Source: Gymnogyps californianus (lineage: Eukaryota > Chordata > Aves > Accipitriformes > Cathartidae). Taken from it: DNA of 64,000 bases. The notes below the pieces were generated by a model, which worked only from the letters and a program-made list of their open reading frames with translations, had not been told where the DNA came from and did no database searches. The stretch covers positions 12,882,294 to 12,946,293 of the forward strand of contig NC_059482.1 in assembly GCF_018139145.2 (NCBI RefSeq), in the 5' to 3' direction. Numbering within the stretch: the first letter of the stretch is position 1; every line of letters begins with the position of its first letter. The translations under genes were made by a program, and so were the position numbers. Of this stretch, positions 40,921 through 52,859 are shown piece after piece.

Positions 40921-42079
40921 GGGCAAGCACGCTTAGGCACCCTTGATGCATCTTAGTCTTGGACAATTGTGTACAGTAACGCACTTAGTATAACATCTGT
41001 AAAACGAATCGGTTACCTGTAATCAACCACTTGGTGCACAAAGGAATCAATCAGTTCATTTTCTATGCCACGCACCTCTCCTAAGGAAGAACTCCTAATT
41101 GCTGCATGGATAAATCAGCAAAAGACATCACTCATGCTAAGCACATGATTTTAAAGGGTTACATGTATTTCCAACAGCTGATACTCTCTCTCTTTTTAAA
41201 ACTGTCATATCTTTTTGTTCTTTACCTAATTTCTGAGCAGCTACTAGCCTCAGAGTGGCTCCTGTATTCTCTCTGAACCTTCATTCTAAGATCCTACAGC
41301 TCTCATAGTGTTTACATCTTTTGTGAATACTGCAGCAATTCCTTGTGACCTTTGTGACCCTCTCCTTAATATATAGTTCTCCTGATTCCCAAAGTGTAAT
41401 GGACGTAGGAAAATTTTGGATCATAATTTCCTAACCAACCAGCTCTTTGCTCTGCTCTTTGTTACATGTGATCTGCTATAGTTACAGAGTGCATGGGTAG
41501 TCTTCTATGCGACCCCAAAAGGTTTTTTTAAAAAAAAGATATTTGAAGAAGTCTTAATCAGTGGTACAAAAAATACTGCCCAGCTGTTAGATCCAGAGGG
41601 TTTGGCACACTAGATCACAAGTAGTGGACCCATTATAACATTCAATCCTTATCTTTGTTTGCTCTATCTGTTAAAACAATCTGCTGTTTGTATACTTACT
41701 GCACTTCCAGCTTTCCAACCAGGTGTTTGTGGAGAACTGCATTTATTAATTAGTACATAAATCGTTTGCCAAATTATGTATCTTAAAGGCATATATGCAG
41801 GTCAGTCCTGTAAAATCACACATATAAAGTGCATTTTACACAATGCATCACTTAGACTTTTGGTGAAAGACTAAAATCTGCATATTAAATGGCAAACAGG
41901 TCCTCACTAAATTAACAACAAAGAATTATCATTGTCAATATTAATGAAACAGTCTTATAAAAACTTTTTTTTTTATAGTTGTCTGGACAGTGTAAGTTTT
42001 TCTCCCATGAGATTTAAAATCAAGTTCAGACATTTTCAGAGTTTAGATGCCTTTGCTGTCTAATGCCCTCATAGAGCCC

Positions 42080-42145
42080 AAGAACATGCCCAACTTCAGC
42101 CGGCTGTAATCCATATGAAGTCAATAGGACTTTCTCATACAAAAA
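42080..42145. repeat. Possible palindromic MITE-like fossil element
   Basis: 'tgtaatccatatgaagtcaataggactttctcat' keeps the 'gaagtcaatgggactttctcat' centre of this class. The arms are not clear, so the call is weak. Confidence 0.35.
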
Positions 42146-42843
42146 TTAAAAACCTTTGGAAAAAGCTTGCTTAATCAGTTTTAAAAAGATTTCAAGATCT
42201 TTATATGTCCACCATTATGTTTAAAATAAGCATTTTTTTATTTGCTAGCCATCCAAGGACTTGATTTTTCTTCATTTTCCCATTAGCCTGGCAGTTTAGC
42301 CAGTAGAACCCTTTTATTCCTCCCACTGGAGCAGCACAGAGAAATTCATTTGATTCCAGTGGATAGTAGTTGATTTCATTACCATATTATAGAAAATAAA
42401 GATTACGATTCCAAATTATTTTGCCTGCAGTCCACACACTAACCACGTAAATGGCAATATGTGGAAAAGTTGACTACATCATAAAAAACTAACTTCCTGC
42501 AAGGATTTTCTTGAATTGATTTCAAAAGAATCTGCTGTTTGGCGTCTTTCCTGTACTGAATTTCTGGAGGGTAACTGCGTTATGTGCATGTATAACATGC
42601 AAAAGGAAACATTCACTGAACTCTTTCTTTCTGCTACCAAATATAACTATAGCACATTGTTTGTGTTTAAGAGAGTTGCCTGAAAGCAAAACTCTATACG
42701 TATATAAGGTTATAGATGTGTGCATTGCAAGACAACCACTAATGGAAGGTGAAATGCTATTCTCTTTCACTTGCTATTGAGTGACAAAGGTTGCATGATA
42801 ATTTGAATACTCTGCCAACAGTTGGTGATATTCTGCCCCTGCC

Positions 42844-42864
42844 AAAATAAATAAATAAATAAAT
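42844..42864 (+). repeat. (AAAT)n microsatellite
   Basis: Five AAAT units in tandem. Confidence 0.9.
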
Positions 42865-43614
42865 GCTTCCATCTCCCAGAGCAAATGCCCTGTAAGTCTA
42901 TAGAAAACAAATTAGGAATGCGTTATTCTCAATGAAAAAAGTCTCCACGAGAGCTATAATTTTATTTTTTTTAGTGCACAGAATAACATAAATCAAAAGA
43001 AGCAATAGTCTACCTTGTGTTTTGACTACTTTGACCCTCTTCAACCCCTGCCAATTTTTATCTCATTTTTGTTTAACTTTGTACATCAGAGTTTAATTTT
43101 AAACCTGGTCCTGAAGACAGTGATGTATAGGGTACATCAAGTATAGCTTAAATTACCCTCTCCCCAGTGATTTGAAGTTGAGGGGAGGGTCTTACTCCGC
43201 AGCAGGGTGGGAAAGAGAAATGGTCAGATGTTGCCCTTTGAACCTGACCACCCTCAGCTACAGAAACATTTATGCCAGAACATCATTTATTGATTTTATT
43301 ATATTTTAGGATCTCTTAAAACTGTTGGTGAAGTTTGCCATATATTAATTTTTGACACGGGCATATAAAAACAGAAATATGGGTTGAGCAGAAACTATAA
43401 ATATAGACAACACTGCCCAATAAACTTACATCCTTTCACTTACAGGTTTCTGCTTCAGCTGATCATTCTGAGCAGCCTGTCTTTGAACATAAATGTTACC
43501 CCTCTGATAAGCTAACCAATTTGAAGATTAAAGCTGCATTTGAGGATTAAAGTTTTTCTTATTTGATTATTGTTGTGTCTTGTAGCAGTAGAAGATAAAT
43601 ATTAATAAAATGTT

Positions 43615-43695
43615 AAAGTCCAATTCTGCTCACTTTACTCATGTGAGCATTTTATACCATGAGACTGAACAAATTATGCAGGATTTGGCCCTTAA
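43615..43695. repeat. Palindromic MITE-like fossil element
   Basis: The arms are 'gtccaattctgctcactt' on the left and 'gcaggatttggccctt' on the right. They are near-inverted copies of the 'ggccaaattctg' terminal motif of this class. Confidence 0.5.
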
Positions 43696-44649
43696 ACTCA
43701 GCATTGACTGCTCTGTTTTCTCAGTCCACTAAGAATAAGTCTCCCGTGAAATGTTACATGTACCCGGCAAACTCATGAACCCACTGCTGCCACAGAAAAC
43801 TCACACTGATGGGTAGCTCTGAAAACTTGCCATCCAATTATATACCACAGAGCTATGTATGTATTTTTATTGAGGAGAATAAAAACCACATGAAGTGCTC
43901 TACAACAGACCACAAAATGGGTTTGGCACCTGTGTCTCCTCGGAGCCGAAGTTTCGGAGTTGTGTTATCACGTGGCCTGCTGACCCCGGGACAGCAACGC
44001 TGACCTTGTCTTACACGCAGAAGTCTATTGCTACGACTCCCCTGAGAGCACAAACCAGCTGCAAACTGCTGCAATGATTAACCCTTATGTGTTGTAGATG
44101 TAACATCAAGTCATGGTAATAAAGCTTTCACTGCATAACAGATCTCTTGCTTTGTAAATTGTTGCTCTTATCAGCTGCACTCTAGGATGTTATCCCTTTT
44201 CTGTGAAGCATGACTGCTGTGTTGTTCACTGGAAAGGCTACCAGATCTATAAAGTCTGTGATATTTATTCAATTGCTTTGGAGGGATTATACAGAGGATA
44301 CGCTTTGTTTAAACTAAAAATGCAGTGTGTGAAAACAAAAAAAACCCCATGAAATACTCATACATATGAAAGAATATATTAGCTAAAATCCAGAATGCCT
44401 GTAGCAGATTTGAATCTGGGAGCACTGGATTTGCTATAACAGACAACTGCGTTGTTCCATTGAGGCCAGGCTCCTGTTTGTGCAAGTAATTTATACCTAA
44501 GGTTTTGTAAAAATGCAGACTCTTTGAGCCTGTGATGTACCTGGACAATTGCAGAGTTTTGCCGTTTGGCTGGAAACAGAATGCTTGTAGCAATCAGCAC
44601 TCACCTCCCCAAAACATAAGCGGTGTAAGTCTTATTTTGTCATGCACTT

Positions 44650-44740
44650 CAAATATCAGACCTAATTCTATGCTTTCCTATTTGCATAGAAGCCAACGGG
44701 AGTTTTGAGTGTGTATCAGCCTATAATCCAAACTACAGGC
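44650..44740. repeat. Palindromic MITE-like fossil element
   Basis: 'agacctaattctatgctttcc' and 'gaagccaacgggagttttgagtgtg' carry the 'cctaattctg' arm and a mutated 'gaagtcaatgggagttttg' centre. It is a diverged copy. Confidence 0.45.
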
Positions 44741-46959
44741 CTGCGAATAGGGCCCTGGCTTCCTCAGAAATGTGATGCCTTTTATCTCAGCGTGCTTCCT
44801 ACCCTCCAGCCCTTCCCTTGCCAAATCTATGGCCACATCAGGGCTGTGAAAGAAAAGGTGACCTTAATGTAAGCCGCGGTATGATATGATACTATCTGCT
44901 TGAGTCTGTGAAGAGCCAGAAACAGTATCTCTGAGAGATGGAAGCTGCCGTGTGCATCACAAGGACTGTCGCTGCCCGCAGTCGCTGTTTCAGAGGGACC
45001 TTCCAACATCCCACCAGCCAAGCAGAGCGAAAAGAATTTGTTCAACGTATCCACCCATCGAAGCAGCAGCTCTATGTGTTTTAGGGGCACGGGACTGCTG
45101 GTCCTTGCCGGCCTTGCCAGGGGCTGAACAAGGTATTCTTTATTCCTCACCAAGGAAGAAGCTGCTCTGGACTAATGATGCTTTGCTGTTTGGTATCCGG
45201 ATTCATCTGCTTGAAAAACACTGCAGATGATAGTTTTATTGTGTAAGTTAGGCTAGACAGGGTTGTTCCTCGCTCTAGCACAGGGAGCATTTTCCTACAG
45301 GAACTGCAGATGAAAGCAATGGGTTTATTCCTCTCTTTCCCCACCTCCCCCTCCGTAGGCATCTAAGTGTTGTTATTTTAACACCAACAGCTGTAGTTAA
45401 AAAAAAAAATACTGTCAAAAACTCTGCGAGTCCTGCTACAGCAAATATAGATAGAAAGACAGTGACAAAACAGTTTACAACTCCAAAACTGGCAGAAAGA
45501 GGGAGAGGCAGTAACTTCACTTCCTCCCTTACCAACTCCAGCAGCTCCTGTTTTTCTCTGAGTAGCTGCTGTGATCTCCCAGGTGGAGACTATCGGCCTC
45601 TGAAGGGAGCAGAAGTTGCCTGTTCCCTCTTTAGGAGGATGGGGAAGGGTCTCTTGGTGATGGCACCTTGTGTCCTGCCTGGCTCCTGCAGGTGTGAGCA
45701 GCTGGTGAGGAGGAGGAGGAGGAGGCAGCAGCGGGCTCCAGCAGGCTCCAGCTGCCGTGGGGCTGTGTCCTTTCCCCAGGGGCCTGTGTTTGGAAGCTGG
45801 GGAGGCCCCGTGTGCCCTTCCATGTCTCATCCCTCCTCTGGCTGTCACTCCTATTTCCAGGGTACTGTTGCCCTGATACTTGGTTACTCAAAGGGGAGAA
45901 AGAAGCAACAAATTTACTGAAATTATCTTGAGCTTATTTTGTTCTCTTGTGGGGTTTCTGTGCGAAGGGGGTATCTACTCTATTAACTCCCATTAATATC
46001 AAACCTCTACTATTAATAGGATTTGCATATGGAAAGGAAGAGGATTGACCTTTAAATTCATTAAATAAAGCAAATTTAAAAAAATAATTTTAGTTAAAAT
46101 CATTAGCGTGATGAAAAATACAAGAACAAATACGTAGACATCAGTATCTGGGCTTTCGTTAACACTAACGAGCAAATTATTGCAGGGGAAGATTTGCATC
46201 ATTGGAATACATATTCCAGCCTCCATACTGATATATGTGATGCGGGGTTATCTTTGTATGGCTCCTCTTTCAGAATATATTTTCTTCTTATAAAATAGCC
46301 TCTTTTTAACTCCCATTGGGGACCTCCTTATAAATGAGGAACTGGTCCTCAAGGGACTGGCCTGGCTAGAAAAGTGTGTTATTAAAAAAAAAAAAAAAAG
46401 CAAAGCATATTAGAATACTAAGCAATATAATTAGCTCACTTCTTTGTTTTTTCAGAAAATCTTAAAAAAAAAAGCATAGCTAAGTTTTAATTAAACATAT
46501 TCTCTGGATGTTTGAATTGTATAAGAATTAGAAAATCCTGTTGTATTTTAGAGGGATTAATTGCATCAATTTAAGGTTCTTGCTCTAATCTCCAATATGC
46601 AGTCAGGTATCACCACTCTTCTTGCAAAGCAGCTACAGTGTTGTGAATAAGTGATGTCTGCCCACAGCGCTGGCGCCACGAGCTGCCCCTCGGAGGGGCA
46701 TTCTCAGGTATTCCGCTCCTCATCTTTTACGTGGGAACAAACATAGGTTCTCTACACCAAAACTGGCTAAATACGCAGATTCAAAATATTATTGCTTCTA
46801 ATAATAAATATTGATTTACACATGCCGAAAAGCTTCTGTTGCCTTCACAGCAAGTAGTCTAAAATATAATTAGATTAGTAACCGTTTTACCACCATATTG
46901 CTTTTCGAGTCCAGTTCTTGAGACACTGATGTCCAATGGTCTCTGGACCTCCAGCATCA

Positions 46960-47085
46960 CTCCGCTCTTAGGTCTTAACCCATCCGTGTCTCAGCTTTCT
47001 GACATAGCCCTTTGTAAAGTACTTTGAGATACTCAGATCAAACTTGCTGCCGGTTCAAAGTAGTATTAATCAGTATTTTGTTATG
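46960..47085 (-). repeat. MIR-like SINE fragment (reverse orientation)
   Basis: 'cgtgtctcagctttctgacatag' and 'tttgtaaagtactttgagatactcagatc' match the MIR reverse strand ('tgtaaagtgctttgagatc..'). It is diverged. Confidence 0.7.
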
Positions 47086-47834
47086 CAGCTCAGTCTATAA
47101 ATTGACCTATTTGTTCTGTTCCTATTCTACCTCAGGCCCCCACAAGTGGGAAAAGGTGAAACTGTTCAGGTTATTGTTCTCAGAGCTCAGCTAATCTCAT
47201 CTGCTGAATACAGCTCTAAACATCTGAAGTTGGTGAAATTAAATAAAGTGCAAGCATCCTTTGTTCTATAGCTCTCTGCCTTTAAAACAATTACTCATGG
47301 TGACCTTAACAATAGTATATTAAGAAAAAAAAAATCCTCATAAAAGAATTTAGTGTTAGGATGGAGCTCTGCCTGATATTAGAACAATTATGGAGCAGAT
47401 GCATCCACTCCGAACAAAGTGACCTTTTCATCAAGTTACAAAACATTAAAGGTTAAAGAATGTTTGAAGGGAAGTTAATACTTTTAAAACATTAGAAAAA
47501 ATTGCCATTCTTTCAAGACCTGACCAAAATCAGTGGGAAACAATAAGATGACTGTTTAGGCACATCCAGTCATAATTTAAGCAACTCTTCTTACAGAAGG
47601 ATATAAGGTATTTTACATCGTCTGTTTTATTTTAAAACTAGAAGTGCTTTTTCAGAGAAGAAATGAGATTTGATAGGAATAAATAGCCAATGAAAGAAAT
47701 CTGCTCTGAAGCCGGTTAATTGCAATTTTAAAGTCGCATTTCTTTCTCTCCATTGTGCACAGACGACATGAGAACAAAGAGAGGGAATCAATGATGGTGT
47801 CAGATTTTCTTAGTTTCCACGTTTCATCTGACCT

Positions 47835-48840
47835 GGACGGTGCAAACTCCAGTCACTAGTGCGAGGGAGCAGAGCCGCCGCTCCCGCCGCAGCGCTTCCC
47901 CGCACCCTCAGGAGCACCAACCGGCGTTTGCAGCAGCGACCTGCCCGCCGGTGCGGGGACGCTGCTCCTGCTCGCAAACCAACCGCGTGGGAGGGGGGCA
48001 AGTGCACGCAAGGCGAGGCTGAGACGCGCCCCGGGGGGGGCGAAACACGAGCGCAGCCCCCCGAAAGCTGCCGGCGGCGGGAGGGCGCGGCAGCCGGCCG
48101 CCGCTGCTGCTCGGCCTCGCCGGGGGGCTCGGGGCCTGTTCGCTGCCTTGTCACAGCGGCTGCGCCCGCACAGCGCGTTTCTGTTATTTTTATTAGTTTT
48201 TCTTGGAGAAGGGGTGAGGGTGGAGGATGCGGGGTGCCGGCCGCGTCCCGCCGCGGCAGGGCCGAGCCCAGCGGCCCGCGCCGGGCGCCGCGTCCCCCCG
48301 CGTGTGCGGAGCCCCGCGGGGAAGGCAGGGGGAGCGTAGCTCAAGCTCCTGCCCGTGGTCTGCGTCATCCGGGTCCTGTGCTCTTCATACATAATAAATT
48401 TAATAAAGCCCTTCTAAACAGTAGTTGCTGGGCATGCTGGGGAGCGAGGATTTACGGCCCGGCAGCCCTTCTATGTCTTTTTTTAAATGCCCGTTGGCCG
48501 CGTGCCACGCCGTGGCCTACCGGCCTGCACAGCTTCATTCCCGAGATCAAAGACGCGCGTCGAGGCGCGGAGGGGCCGGCGGGCGGCGGGCGGGCGGCCC
48601 GCTCCTCCGCGCAGCGAGGCGGGCCGGGGCGGGGGCGGCGGGGCCGGCCGCGCCGCCGGGAGCCGGTTGTTGTCCCCCGCCCGGTGCGCGTCCCCTCGGG
48701 GGCAGCGAGCTGCTCTCCGCGCAGGCAGCGCTCCGCGGGGGCGGGCGGGGGCGGGGGTAGCCTTTCTCGTCCCTTGGCGGTGGAGTAATCAGGCGGTGGG
48801 GCTGGGAGCGTGCCCGCAGCCGGATAACGGGGCGTTATTG
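47835..48840. promoter_or_regulatory. CpG island, leftmost of the upstream chain
   Basis: An abrupt change occurs from AT-rich desert to dense GC with many CpG. A short AT-rich dip (about 48360-48440) interrupts it, and it ends near 48840. Long frames are open on both strands here, as expected where TAA/TAG/TGA are rare; none resembles a known protein or shows a conserved domain. It may be an alternative promoter of the TSHZ gene, a divergent non-coding RNA promoter, or a Polycomb nucleation site. Confidence 0.8.
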
Positions 48841-49534
48841 GCAGATAGGTAACTTTTTTAAGAGAAACTTGCGTATCTGGGTGCAAGCACTATGTGCGAA
48901 TCACTAAAAAAAACGCGTCTGGGAAATAAGTTTCTGTGAAAAGGAAGAGGGATTTTCCTCGGGGTTAGGCTTTACCAACTTCCCACCTCATTTATTTTTT
49001 CCTGTTTGTTTTTTCAGAAGAAGTGTATCTGTGCACAACAAAATCTTTATCGCGTTACATCACAGGCAGTCAGCAAAGGAACAGCTGTGTTAGCTGTGCA
49101 ATGAAAACTTTCAGGTGATGCGAGAAATAAGAGGGAAATCCCTTCCCCTTCGCCTAGATCCTCCAAATGCCTTTCGAATTAACCGGCTCTGAGGATCACT
49201 GCCAGTCTCCACAAAGGCGTTCCGAAAGCCTGGAGCTAGTAAAACTTTGTATAGGTAAAATTAGCTGAACCCCTTCTGCTAACACAATAGCTTTTGTTGT
49301 CACATATGGTGGAGTTCCAGGATCTGTAACTATTTTTCATAAAAGGTTTTCCTACTGCCCAAGTGAATACATTACGCTACAGTAGCTCTGAATGGTATCG
49401 CTTATTTCCTTCAAAGCAGCGGCCGATTGTTTCTTCAGAGACCCTAAATCCTTTCGGGGGGGAGGGGGGAGAAGTGATAATTCAGCGGGACTGCATCGCG
49501 ACGATAGATCTTACTTTAGCACGCACCACCTCCA

Positions 49535-50330
49535 AAAAGTGCAGCCCCTGGGAGAGCGGCAAGTGCCGAGGGAGCGGGGCGGGGGAGGCTCGGGGCGGGC
49601 GCTGGCCGGGCCGAGCGGGGCTCGCCGCCCCCGGGCTCTGCCCGGAGGTAAGCCCGGCTGGGGCGAGGGGGAGCCTGGACAGCCCGGGGGCCGCAGCCCT
49701 TCCCCGGCCGAGAGGCACCGACGGAGCCTCTGCCCCCCCCCGCCCCGGCCCGCCCCCGCGGGGGCGCGGACGGGGCCCGGCTCTCCCCGGGGGGGAGCAG
49801 CGGCCGCAGCCCCGCAGAGCCGGGGCCGGGGAGCCGCTCTCGCCGCCCAAGTTTAGTGCTCGAACTTGTTGGCACCCGGCGGCGGGCGGGCGGGCGCAGG
49901 CTGCTCTCCGACCGACGTGGGGCTGGGGGCTTCGCCTCCGCAGCGGCCGCGCGGGAGAAGGAGCCGCCGCGGCCCGGCCGGAGAGCGCCGCTGCCGCCCG
50001 GCGCCGCGGGGAGGGACGGAGGGACGGACGGAGGGATGGACGGAGGGACGGAGCGCCCGCCGCGGGCACCGCCACCGCCCGGCGGGCACCTCCCGGCGCG
50101 GCCAGCTGCGCGGCGGGCCGCGGAGGGCTGCGGGTCCGGTGCGGTGCGGGTCACGCTGCCCCGCTCCGGGCGGCGGCTGCAGCGGCGGGGGCGGCCGCAC
50201 GGGGCCGACCCGCGCCGGGAGTTTCCTCGCAGCGCCCCGCGGCTTCCCGAGCCGAAGTTTCCCCCCACCACAGTGGCGGGGGTTTTTTGGGGGGGAGGGG
50301 AGCGGGAATACATTTCTGATATCTGGGGTT
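49535..50330. promoter_or_regulatory. CpG island, second of the upstream chain
   Basis: About 0.8 kb of dense CpG. It includes an imperfect GGAC/GGAG tandem (50011-50052) and a donor-like GTAAGC at 49648 preceded by GGAG. Both edges are sharp against AT-rich flanks. The overlapping GC-rich open frames on both strands have no recognisable domain and I do not call them genes. Confidence 0.8.
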
Positions 50331-50479
50331 AGGTGGGGAATTACTTTTAACTCCAGACGGAAGCGAATCGATTCGGACAAGATTACCTACAGCTCAAAAG
50401 GAATGCTTCAAAAGATTAAGACACTGGGCGTGCTTACACTTTCCTATCTGTTTTCCCCGTGCTCTTTCCGAAATGCCTG

Positions 50480-50890
50480 GTCCTGATCGCAAGGACACTG
50501 CTATCCCAGTTCTGATTTTCTGGGGCTTATTACATGTCAGAACTGTAAAAGTCCTCTGGACAATTTACAGACAAAACATCTGGTTCGTTAAAGCAAAGCT
50601 ACTGGGCTAAGACAAACAAACTTTGCTGCTGTGTAAATTCACTTACCCAAACAATTTACATTCAAGCAAAGATTTTAGCCCGAAGAAAAACTTTTATTCA
50701 TTTGTATTCAGGAGGTTTGGGAATTCATAGGCATTTTAAAATAATTTTGCTCTAATAAAGTTATGTAGATATTACAAAATGTCTTTGTTCTCTTCTCAGA
50801 TTATTATTGCTGTTATAATGGTTATTGACAACACTTTGTATTTTACAAAAGTGGAGTATCGTTTTCGGTCGTGAGCAGTGGTGTTTTTAA
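50480..50890. promoter_or_regulatory. AT-rich, enhancer-like block between CpG islands
   Basis: There is no repeat signature. Homeodomain-like TAATT/ATTA cores are frequent (ATAATTTTGC, AGATTATTATTGC, ATAATGGTTATTG), along with a SOX/FOX-like AAACAAAC. Its position inside a developmental promoter domain makes deep conservation likely, but I cannot measure it. Confidence 0.35.
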
Positions 50891-51029
50891 ACAAACTTGT
50901 CAGATCCGTATTCATCTAGTCCAGCCTTAATGAAAACTGTTTCTTCTTTGTTCTTCGCCGGGAGAAACCGAAGTACTTTTCGCACACTTCTTGCATTTCG
51001 ATGGGGTGCCACCGAGGCGTTAGGAAGGA

Positions 51030-51570
51030 GGAGAGGTTTTTCCCTGGGACGGAAGGCAGCGGTGGCAGCCGGCGGCTGCCGTGACGCCCGGCTGGGCAGC
51101 GGGTGCCCGGCGCGGCTGCGGGCTGCCGCGCTCCCCGCGCCCGGTCCCGGCCGATGCCTCCGTGGTGCTCGCAGAGCCCGCGCCTCCGCCTGTGCGCGGC
51201 GGGGGGCTGCCCTGGGAAGAACTGCCGGCAAGTGAGGGGCCCCAGCCGCCCTGCCCCTGCCGCCCTGCCGGGGCTTGCCCCCCCCTACCCCCCCGCGGCC
51301 GGGAGCCCGGCCCCGGGCGCGCCTCCTCCCTCGACAGCCCGGTCCTCGGTCGGCGGGGCAGCCGCTGCCTTGCAGCCGGCGCCTCGAAAGGCCCCAGCTC
51401 GCTGATGCCCAGCCCTTCCCGCCCGTCCGGGGGACACTCGGCTGGCGAGGACCCGCTGGGTCCCCGCCGGCTCCTCCGCTCCGCTTGAGGGAGTGGAGAC
51501 GCCCCGCAGAGCCGGGCGGGTGCTCGGGGCGAGAGGAGGGCGCGCAGGGACGGAGCAGTTGGCACGCCGG
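51030..51570. promoter_or_regulatory. CpG island, third of the upstream chain
   Basis: About 0.5 kb of GC-rich, CpG-dense sequence lies between AT-rich blocks at 50.35-50.95 kb and 51.6-52.4 kb. There is no protein signature. It is probably part of the same unmethylated promoter domain as its neighbours. Confidence 0.75.
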
Positions 51571-51779
51571 GTTTGACCCCCCTGAAAAGCAATCAACCAA
51601 TGCTAACAAATGAGTCTCTGAGAGCAGCTACACACGCACATGGGGACCTCGACGCACGCTTCTCCCTTGTTTGCAGTGAACAAGTGGCGAAACATCAACA
51701 CGCTGCGCGGGAGAGAAAAAGGTTAAAGCCCGAAACAGGCTGCTTTCTAAAAGGCAGCTGTTCCAAGTTCAATAAACTT

Positions 51780-52080
51780 CCTTACTGATCCTCCCTGGCT
51801 ATTCCCATAACTAACAGTTAATTTCAATGGTCCTTTTATCAGCTCAGCCCGCTGCCTCCGCTCGGTCCTGGGTGGCGGGAGGGGTTTCTTGGGAAACTGT
51901 TGGAGTTTTCATGCAGGGGAATGACATGAGCAGTGAAAATACACAACAAAGAAGGGCACTAAACGGTGCACACTGTTGAAATATAAAACATTCTTAGCTG
52001 ATGGGAAGTTCAGGAGTGATGGTTATCTAATTACGGGGCTTATAAATAATTGGTACCTTGGTTTAAAACTGCCGGGAAGA
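51780..52080. promoter_or_regulatory. Enhancer-like block between CpG islands
   Basis: Non-repetitive sequence carries CTAACAGTTAATTTC (MYB/homeodomain-like), GGTTATCTAATTACGGGG and TATAAATAATTGG, set between two CpG-rich blocks. It is a candidate promoter-proximal enhancer by composition and position only. Confidence 0.3.
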
Positions 52081-52619
52081 GCGAGCTTAGAGCTGAGCCT
52101 CATGTGCTGAGTCTTTGTAGATGGAGTCTGTACAGTCATCGATTTTATGCATTATGTCTCTAAATGTTACACTTAATAAAATTACGGGTTCTGGCTCTCT
52201 GAAATAGACTGTGACCCCCAAAGAAGCTGATGCACATGAAGGAATCTGCATTTCCCTCTGTAACTCGTCTGACAGAAAGTTCAATAGATTTTTTTCTTCC
52301 TTCCTTAAAAAACTGGATATAGTTAACAACCAAATTATTCCACAACTTCCTGAGCGTTTTGGCACTAAGAGTGTGAATGTGTAAGTGCAGCGCATGTGTC
52401 TGTGTGCACGTATATCTGCTGTCTCTCCCTCTCGCCCCCCTTTTCTCTCTCTCCCTCACGAGAATTATTATTTCTAATTGAACTGAGAAAGTTCCTCCAA
52501 TTACTGTTTACGGAAAGTTTAACTCTTTTCCATTCAGCCACCCCCCCTCCCCAATCCCAAACCGGCGCACTGTTACAAGCCCATTGCCCTCCACGGCCAG
52601 TGCTTGTGGCCCGCCCTTT

Positions 52620-52640
52620 GAAAAGCAAGGTAAGTGTTGT
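52620..52640 (+). other. Strong splice-donor-like site in the promoter domain
   Basis: AAGCAAG|GTAAGTG (GTAAGT at 52630-52635) is close to the ideal 5' splice site. With GTGAGT at 55308 and GTAAGC at 49648 it hints at non-coding first exons on the + strand. These would be alternative TSHZ leaders or a non-coding RNA. No transcript evidence is available. Confidence 0.3.
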
Positions 52641-52859
52641 CAGACAAACCCCGCCATACAGCGGGGCTGGCGATTTTCTCGCAAATGTTTGTTTTAGTGA
52701 CACCGTTCAGCTGCTGAGGTTGCAACCTGCCAGCATCTTCCACCCAGGCTGTACTGCGAGAGGGAGAGCTCTGCTAGGGAATCTTGTTAACGTACACATG
52801 CCACTAAATGCATAAACGCATGCACGCATGTAGGTGAGTGTAAGAGCGAGAGGAGGACT

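Larger units (their letters stand above)
37921..47834. other. Gene desert immediately left of the CpG-island chain
   Basis: It contains five recognised or possible palindromic fossil elements (40140-44740), a reverse MIR (46960) and a moderately GC-rich stretch at about 44940-45880 with an AGG repeat (45706-45726). Open frames in that GC-rich stretch exist on both strands and lack protein features. Otherwise it is unique AT-rich sequence. Confidence 0.65.

Noticed and set aside
45378..45920. Opposing open frames of about 150 codons near a GGA repeat
   Set aside because: Both strands are open through moderately GC-rich, repeat-containing DNA; neither shows domains or splice structure.
47859..48788. 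309-codon open frame in the leftmost CpG island
   Set aside because: Low-complexity GC-rich translation with no recognisable family and comparable antisense frames; best explained by base composition.
49363..50319. 318-codon open frame and overlapping antisense frames in the second CpG island
   Set aside because: All are compositional artefacts of CpG-dense sequence; no start context, domain or repeatable signature supports translation.
50887..51609. 240-codon minus-strand open frame in the third CpG island
   Set aside because: Same compositional explanation; Arg/Gly/Pro/Ala-rich and without domain or signal.
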